A stretch of DNA of 10,566 nucleotides, taken from contig JAZNZX010000023.1 of assembly GCA_045595185.1 (NCBI GenBank), forward strand, positions 1 through 10,566, given 5' to 3'. The notes below the pieces were generated by a model. That model did no database searches, was not told the DNA's origin, and saw only the letters and a list, made by a program, of their open reading frames with translations. The stretch comes from Fimenecus sp045595185 (GTDB lineage: Bacteria > Bacillota > Clostridia > Oscillospirales > Acutalibacteraceae). The position numbers and the translations under genes were made by a program. Below, in pieces: positions 6,565-10,566 of the stretch (position 1 is its first letter; each line of letters begins with the position of its first letter).

Positions 6565-7606
6565 AATCAAAATATCAGTTTTCGGTCAATCTCACTCAAA
6601 GGCAATCGGTGTCGTGATTGACGGACTTCCTGCAGGAAAGAAAATTGATATGGAAAAAGTCAATGAATTTATGGCAAGACGAGCTCCGGGAAAAAATTCG
6701 CTTTCAACTGCAAGAAAAGAAAGTGATACTTCTGAAATTTTGTCAGGACTTGTCAACGGTGTAACCTGTGGTGCACCGCTTTGTATGGTGATATACAACG
6801 AAAACCAACATTCTGAAGATTACAAAAACATAATTGATATGCCAAGACCGTCCCACGCTGACTATTCAGCTTACATTAAGCATAATGGCTTTAATGATGT
6901 GTCAGGTGGCGGACATTTTTCAGGCAGACTTACTGCACCAATCTGCTTTGCAGGTGCAATTTGTATGCAGCTTTTAGAAGAAATGGGTATTGAAATTCAG
7001 GCTCATATTGAGAAAATCAAAAATATCTGTGACGACAAAATCGACTATGTAAATATCGGTAATTGGAACACAGACAAAAAAGATTTCCCTGTAATCAACG
7101 ACGAAAAAGGCAAGCTTATGATTGCAGAAATAGAAAAGGCAAGAGAAAACGGCGACTCTGTCGGTGGCGTAATTGAATGTGCTGTAACAGGCGTTAAGGC
7201 AGGCTTCGGTGAGCCTATGTTTGACGGAATTGAAAATCAGCTTGCGAAAAACATTTTCGGTATTCCTGCAGTAAAAGGTATTGAATTCGGTAACGGCTTT
7301 GAGGCAACTGACCTTTACGGTAGCGAGAACAATGACGATTTTTCTGTTGAGAATGGTGAAATCAAAACGAGAACCAACAATTCAGGTGGTATAAACGGTG
7401 GAATCACCAACGGTATGCCCATTGTTTTCAGAACTGCAATCAAGCCTACACCGTCAATTTTTAAAGAGCAGAACAGCGTAAGCCTTCAGAAAATGACGGA
7501 AGAAAAATTGCAGATTAAAGGACGACACGACCCTTGCATAGTTCAAAGGGCAGTACCTGTTGTCGAAGCAGTAACTGCAATAACATTATTAGATGTAATT
7601 ATTTGA
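6542..7606 (+). CDS. aroC: Chorismate synthase
   Basis: 354 residues from the start chosen here. It eliminates phosphate from EPSP to give chorismate, using reduced FMN. The N-terminal signature reads GQSHS at 15-19, with Gln where most families show GESHG, but the catalytic His18 is kept. The second catalytic histidine is H105 in PRPSHADY. RRAPG (46-50) and RKESDTSEILSG (58-69) fit the FMN/substrate loop, and the C-terminus keeps GRHDPC and VEAVTAITLLD. The GGGHFSGRLTAP motif (122-133) replaces the more common GGGRSSARETA; I recall similar forms in Clostridia, so this looks like a lineage variant rather than damage. It starts 23 bp inside aroA in another frame, which implies translational coupling, and is followed by aroE-aroK after 14 nt. 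Confidence 0.95.
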   Translation: MSSMTGNKIKISVFGQSHSKAIGVVIDGLPAGKKIDMEKVNEFMARRAPGKNSLSTARKESDTSEILSGLVNGVTCGAPLCMVIYNENQHSEDYKNIIDMPRPSHADYSAYIKHNGFNDVSGGGHFSGRLTAPICFAGAICMQLLEEMGIEIQAHIEKIKNICDDKIDYVNIGNWNTDKKDFPVINDEKGKLMIAEIEKARENGDSVGGVIECAVTGVKAGFGEPMFDGIENQLAKNIFGIPAVKGIEFGNGFEATDLYGSENNDDFSVENGEIKTRTNNSGGINGGITNGMPIVFRTAIKPTPSIFKEQNSVSLQKMTEEKLQIKGRHDPCIVQRAVPVVEAVTAITLLDVII

Positions 7607-7620
7607 TAAGGTGATTTAAT

Positions 7621-8841
7621 ATGTACGGACTTTTAGGTGAACATTTACCTCATAGCTTTTCACCACATATTCATATGAATCTGGGTAATGAGGACTATCA
7701 TCTTTTTGAGGTAGCACCTGAAAACCTTGAAAAATTTCTGACCGAAAGAAAATTCAAGGGACTAAATGTGACAATTCCATATAAAAAATCGGTCATTTCT
7801 TTTCTTGACGAGATTTCATCGGAAGCGAAAAAAATAGGTGCAGTCAACACGATAATCGTTCGTGACGGTAAGCTCTGTGGTGATAATACCGACTATTTCG
7901 GCTTTAAATATATGGTGGAAAAGTCAGGGATTACAATAAAGGACAAAAAAGCCCTTGTGCTTGGTAGTGGCGGAGCATCTGTAACGGTACAGACTGTTCT
8001 TCGTGACCTTGGTGCAAAAGATGTGCTTGTTGTATCCCGAAACGGTGAAATTAACTATACTAATATATATAATCATACGGATACGGACATAATTGTGAAC
8101 ACAACACCTGTGGGAATGTATCCTGATAATATGACTTCACCTGTTGAAATAAGCAAATTCCCAAATCTTTCAGGTGTTCTTGATGTGGTTTATAATCCGT
8201 TAAGGACAAGAATTATAATGGAAGCTGAAAAAATGGGTATTCCCTCTGTGGCAGGACTTTCAATGCTTGTAGCCCAAGCGAAAAAGGCTCATGAGATTTT
8301 CTTTGATACTGTTATAGATAATGAAGTTTGCGAAAAAATCGAAAAAATCCTTCGTCTTCAGATGTCAAATATTGTCTTAATAGGCATGGCAGGTTGTGGG
8401 AAATCCACAGTCGGCAAAATTCTTTCGGAAAAACTCAATAAAGAATTTGTTGATACGGATGAAATGATTGAAATTGCAGAAAATAAGCCTATACCCGAAA
8501 TAATTGAAAAATCAGGTGAAGACTTTTTCCGTTGTTGCGAAAACCTTGCAGCAAATATTGTTGGAAAACAGAAAAGTCAAGTAATTGCAACAGGTGGCGG
8601 CATTATAACTCGACCTGAAAACTATATGCCGCTTCATCAGAACGGTGTTATCATTTTTATCAATCGTGACGGTGATAAATTGCCGACGAGAGGCAGACCT
8701 CTTTCACAGATGTACGGTGTAAAGGCATTATACGAAAAACGAATGCCTATTTACCGAGAGTTTGCCGATATTGAAATTGACGGTAACGGTACACCTGAAC
8801 AGGTGGCAGACCAAATCATTAAGGAGCTTGAAAGAATATGA
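7621..8841 (+). CDS. aroE-aroK: Fused shikimate dehydrogenase and shikimate kinase
   Basis: 406 residues joining two consecutive pathway enzymes. Residues 1-245 are AroE: HSFSP at 11-15, NVTIPYK with catalytic K55, GDNTD with D91, the NADP loop GSGGAS at 115-120, and AGLSMLVAQA at 211-220. Residues 248-406 are AroK: Walker A GMAGCGKST at 255-263, VDTD at 277-280, FFR with R304, GGG at 325-327, the lid region RGRPL at 357-361 and R374. The product reduces dehydroshikimate and then phosphorylates shikimate. The join is in frame with almost no linker. A Met at 248 (base 8362) has no ribosome binding site, so separate production of the kinase is unlikely. AAGGTGA precedes ATG with 6 nt spacing. 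The stop overlaps the aroQ start as ATGA. Neither half lacks a key residue. Confidence 0.95.
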   Translation: MYGLLGEHLPHSFSPHIHMNLGNEDYHLFEVAPENLEKFLTERKFKGLNVTIPYKKSVISFLDEISSEAKKIGAVNTIIVRDGKLCGDNTDYFGFKYMVEKSGITIKDKKALVLGSGGASVTVQTVLRDLGAKDVLVVSRNGEINYTNIYNHTDTDIIVNTTPVGMYPDNMTSPVEISKFPNLSGVLDVVYNPLRTRIIMEAEKMGIPSVAGLSMLVAQAKKAHEIFFDTVIDNEVCEKIEKILRLQMSNIVLIGMAGCGKSTVGKILSEKLNKEFVDTDEMIEIAENKPIPEIIEKSGEDFFRCCENLAANIVGKQKSQVIATGGGIITRPENYMPLHQNGVIIFINRDGDKLPTRGRPLSQMYGVKALYEKRMPIYREFADIEIDGNGTPEQVADQIIKELERI

Positions 8842-9269
8842 AGATTCTTGTAATCAACGGACCGAATATAAATATGCTTGGTATTCGTGAACCGGGTATC
8901 TACGGAAATCAGAATTATCAGGTGTTGCTGACACTTATTGACGAATGGGCAGATGAGCTTGACTGTAAGGTAGAATGTTTTCAATCAAACCACGAAGGTG
9001 CAATTGTTGACGAAATTCAACAGGCATATGGTCAGTTTGACGGAATCGTAATCAACCCTGCAGCCTATACCCATACAAGCATCGCAATTCTTGACGCACT
9101 CAAATCTGTGGGACTTCCTGCTGTGGAGGTTCACATTTCCGATGTGACAAAACGAGAGGCTTTCAGACAAATCTCCTACGCAGGTATGGCGTGCGAACAC
9201 CATATAATAGGACAAGGTCTTGACGGCTACAAACTCGCAATGCAATACCTTTGTGAAAAATATAATTAA
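8838..9269 (+). CDS. aroQ: Type II 3-dehydroquinate dehydratase
   Basis: 143 residues, the normal length for the small dodecameric type II enzyme. It dehydrates 3-dehydroquinate to 3-dehydroshikimate, the step between AroB and the AroE domain. The start NGPNINMLGIREPGIYG carries R17 and the catalytic Y22. INPAAYTHTS holds N73 and H79, and VEVHISD holds E97 and the catalytic H99; R110 follows in REAFRQIS. Its ATG overlaps the preceding TGA by 4 bp, and AAGGAG lies 11 nt upstream. It is the last gene of the operon, ending 17 nt before a terminator stem. Confidence 0.97.
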   Translation: MKILVINGPNINMLGIREPGIYGNQNYQVLLTLIDEWADELDCKVECFQSNHEGAIVDEIQQAYGQFDGIVINPAAYTHTSIAILDALKSVGLPAVEVHISDVTKREAFRQISYAGMACEHHIIGQGLDGYKLAMQYLCEKYN

Positions 9270-9286
9270 GTATATATAACATAGTA

Positions 9287-9317
9287 TGGCGAGGATAATA
9301 CCTCGCCATTGTCATTT
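9287..9317 (+). terminator. Rho-independent terminator of the aro operon
   Basis: A perfect 8-bp stem TGGCGAGG (9287-9294) and CCTCGCCA (9301-9308) with loop ATAATA is followed by TTGTCATTT. The tail is only moderately T-rich. It lies between converging genes and could also slow transcripts coming from sleB, but the tail in that direction is poor. Confidence 0.8.
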
Positions 9318-9330
9318 AAACATACAAATT

Positions 9331-9411
9331 AAAATTTATCGGGATGATTATTGAGTGCAAAACGCAAAGTGAAGGGTCTGCGACGCGATTACGAAATCCG
9401 AATTGCGAATT
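9331..9411 (+). repeat. Degenerate remnant of the palindromic element, copy D
   Basis: AAAATTTATCGGGATGATTA at 9331-9350 resembles the outer end TTTGTCGGGATGATTA of copies B and C. AAAGTGAAGGGTCT at 9366-9379 resembles the inner arm GTGAAACGAAGGGTCT of copy A. GAATTGCGAATT near 9400-9411 may be the far end. The long GTCATTCTGAG arms are absent. It fills most of the 149-bp gap between aroQ and sleB, downstream of a terminator like the other copies. Confidence 0.45.
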
Positions 9412-9418
9412 ATCTTCA

Positions 9419-10120
9419 TTATTTACAAAACACATGCCTACCGATTGTGGTCACAACAGGTCTTGTCCTAATCCATTGGTTGCTTGTTTTTGCAGGATTA
9501 TAATAGTATATAGCACCACCTGTAGGGTCCCAACCATTGATGGCGTCTCTTGCGGCTTTTCTTGCTGTGTCATTCGGTGCAACGTTCCAGTTGCTGTCCC
9601 TTACTGCCGAAAATGCCCCTGCCTGATAAACTACACCTGAAATCGAATCAGGAAATGACGAGTGCTGAACTCTGTTAAGCACAACTGCACCGACTGCAAC
9701 CTGACCTGTGTAGCTTTCACCACGAGCTTCGGCTGCAATAACCTTTGCCAATAAATACACATCATTTGAACTGTATCCGTTTGTGGAAGATGATGACCCT
9801 GAACCAAGTCCCAAATATAATAATGTTTTGGGACCTGCAATTCCATCGGCAGTAATTCCGCAGTTTTTCTGGAATTGACGGACAGCCTTTTGTGTTGCAG
9901 TTCCGTATATGCCATCAACAGAACCATTGTATAAACCTAACGAACGAAGCTTCTGCTGAATCTGTCTTACTTCCTGACCACGCGAACCAAGACTTGAAAG
10001 TGTTTGTGTGTTCTCATAAACAAAACCAATAGCAGTAATAACCATAGCGTTTAAAAGGATGATTGCAACAATCTGCCACAAAATCTGTTTTTTGCTTCTG
10101 TTTTCTTTCTTTGTATCCAT
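9419..10120 (-). CDS. sleB: Spore cortex-lytic enzyme, SleB type
   Basis: 233 residues. SleB is a lytic transglycosylase stored in the spore that degrades muramic-lactam cortex during germination. Residues 1-12 are charged and 13-34 are a hydrophobic segment acting as signal peptide or membrane anchor. Residues 46-104 form a peptidoglycan-binding repeat (RGQEVRQIQQKL, DGIYG, AVRQFQ, DGIAGPKT). A Ser-rich linker at 105-119 leads to the hydrolase domain (120-233), with AAEARGE containing the probable catalytic E131 and VAVGAVVLNRV at 141-151. The peptidoglycan-binding part separates it from CwlJ. CGGAG lies 8 nt before the start. Converges on the aro operon and diverges from the rRNA-type promoters. 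No ypeB, the usual SleB partner, is next to it. Not a cell-division amidase. Confidence 0.92.
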   Translation of the reverse strand: MDTKKENRSKKQILWQIVAIILLNAMVITAIGFVYENTQTLSSLGSRGQEVRQIQQKLRSLGLYNGSVDGIYGTATQKAVRQFQKNCGITADGIAGPKTLLYLGLGSGSSSSTNGYSSNDVYLLAKVIAAEARGESYTGQVAVGAVVLNRVQHSSFPDSISGVVYQAGAFSAVRDSNWNVAPNDTARKAARDAINGWDPTGGAIYYYNPAKTSNQWIRTRPVVTTIGRHVFCK

Positions 10121-10153
10121 AAAACTATCTCCGAATATAATGTATTTGATAGT

Positions 10154-10183
10154 TATTATTTCATTATAATAATCATTTATGCA
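10154..10183 (-). promoter_or_regulatory. Candidate sigma-G promoter of sleB
   Basis: On the minus strand TGCATA (10178-10183) is followed after 17 bp by AATAATA (10154-10160). The forespore sigma-G consensus is about GHATR, 17-18 bp, CATHHTA, so the -35 fits and the -10 has one mismatch. sleB is a forespore gene in Bacillus. The leader would be about 28 nt. The area is very AT-rich, so chance matches are possible; no properly spaced sigma-A promoter was seen in this interval. Confidence 0.5.
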
Positions 10184-10269
10184 AACTGCCTAAAAATTTC
10201 CAACAAAATATGACGAAACAAACAAAACAAATAAAGTGAAAAAATTTTGAAAAAAATTAAAAAAAGTTG

Positions 10270-10298
10270 TTGACAAGTCGTGCACGTTGTGATATTAT
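10270..10298 (+). promoter_or_regulatory. Promoter P1 of the tandem rRNA-type promoters
   Basis: The -35 TTGACA (10270-10275) is perfect, with 17 bp to TATTAT (10293-10298). The upstream stretch 10230-10266 is almost pure A/T with runs of A, resembling an UP element. It reads toward the right edge, away from sleB. Confidence 0.85.
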
Positions 10299-10363
10299 AT
10301 CAAAGCTGTCCGCAAGAGAATGATGAACAGCACGAAAAAACTTAAAAAAGTTTTAAAAAAGTG

Positions 10364-10392
10364 TTGACAAACATTCGGAGTTTTGATATAAT
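10364..10392 (+). promoter_or_regulatory. Promoter P2 of the tandem rRNA-type promoters
   Basis: TTGACA (10364-10369), 17 bp and TATAAT (10387-10392) are full consensus, and TGA just before the -10 makes it extended. Phased A-runs at 10336-10360 lie directly upstream, as in strong UP-element promoters. P1 and P2 are 94 bp apart. Confidence 0.9.
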
Positions 10393-10397
10393 GAAAC

Positions 10398-10566
10398 TCC
10401 ACCCGCCAAAACGGGTTGGACACAAAACTGAACCTTGAAAATTAAACAACGACGAGATAAAAAAGGAACCCTGTAGATTCTTTGAGGGTATGAAAGTACT
10501 CGACAGAAGATACAAGAAACAGTAATTCTTTTGGATAACAAAAGAGTTAAGAAACGCTAAGCGTTT
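10398..10566 (+). other. Probable 16S rRNA operon leader, cut by the window end
   Basis: No reading frame with a ribosome binding site occupies this stretch. It starts with a hairpin at 10398-10420 (ACCCG/CGGGT with flanking TCC/GGA), then the boxA-like motif at 10429-10441. A hairpin TCTTTTG/CAAAAGA follows at 10527-10545, and AAACGC-TAA-GCGTTT at 10552-10566. Strong tandem promoters, a boxA-like motif and serial small hairpins without a gene are typical of pre-16S leaders in Clostridia. The mature 16S 5' end (GAGTTTGATC) is not present in the window, so the assignment rests on the leader alone. Confidence 0.7.
10429..10441 (+). promoter_or_regulatory. boxA-like antitermination motif
   Basis: TGAACCTTGAAAA resembles the Firmicute rRNA leader and spacer motif ACCTTGAAAA, the site at which NusB/NusE-type antitermination is thought to assemble. 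Its position about 37 nt after the P2 -10 box fits an rRNA leader. Confidence 0.6.

Noticed and set aside
8362..8841. A separate aroK gene starting at the internal Met.
   Set aside because: There is no Shine-Dalgarno sequence before 8362 and the frame is continuous with aroE.
9344..9640. Plus-strand open frame opposite the sleB 3' end.
   Set aside because: It runs through the repeat remnant and antisense to the SleB hydrolase domain; the composition is not protein-like.

Overview
The window looks like a piece of a low-GC, endospore-forming Clostridia chromosome, probably of the Ruminococcaceae/Oscillospiraceae type. The basis is AT-rich DNA with strong TTGACx-N17/18-TATAAT promoters, AGGAGG-type ribosome binding sites, a SleB-type spore cortex hydrolase, and an rRNA-type leader containing an ACCTTGAAAA boxA-like motif. 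The genus is an inference. No phage, IS transposase, CRISPR array or tRNA is visible.

Layout. (1) 1-147: a palindromic repeat cut by the window edge. (2) 213-1589: a secreted PHP-domain (CehA/McbA-like) metallohydrolase as a single-gene unit. (3) 1849-3938: a two-gene operon encoding a MurT/GatD-like pair. This is normally the enzyme that amidates D-Glu in lipid II, but here the GatD partner lacks the glutaminase nucleophile and other active-site residues. (4) 4237-9269: a tight operon aroB-aroA-aroC-aroE/aroK fusion-aroQ. It encodes every step from DAHP to chorismate; only DAHP synthase is missing. (5) 9419-10120, minus strand: sleB, converging on the aro operon, with a candidate sigma-G promoter. 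(6) 10190-10566: tandem consensus promoters and a structured leader pointing rightward, most simply read as the promoter region of an rRNA operon whose 16S gene starts just beyond the window.

Three well-preserved copies and one possible remnant of a MITE/REP-like palindromic element lie in the gaps between transcription units, never inside an operon. Two copies show the order terminator, element, sigma-A promoter. The element arms show a compensatory base change (ATTCT/AGAAT versus ACCCT/AGGGT), which suggests that folding of each arm is under selection.

How the genes work together: the five aro genes form one pathway, read from one promoter with abutting or overlapping junctions. MurT/GatD and SleB both relate to peptidoglycan (precursor modification and spore cortex lysis) but sit in separate units. 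The most interesting item is the MurT/GatD pair with a lost glutaminase centre; next are the covarying palindromic elements and the AroE-AroK fusion.
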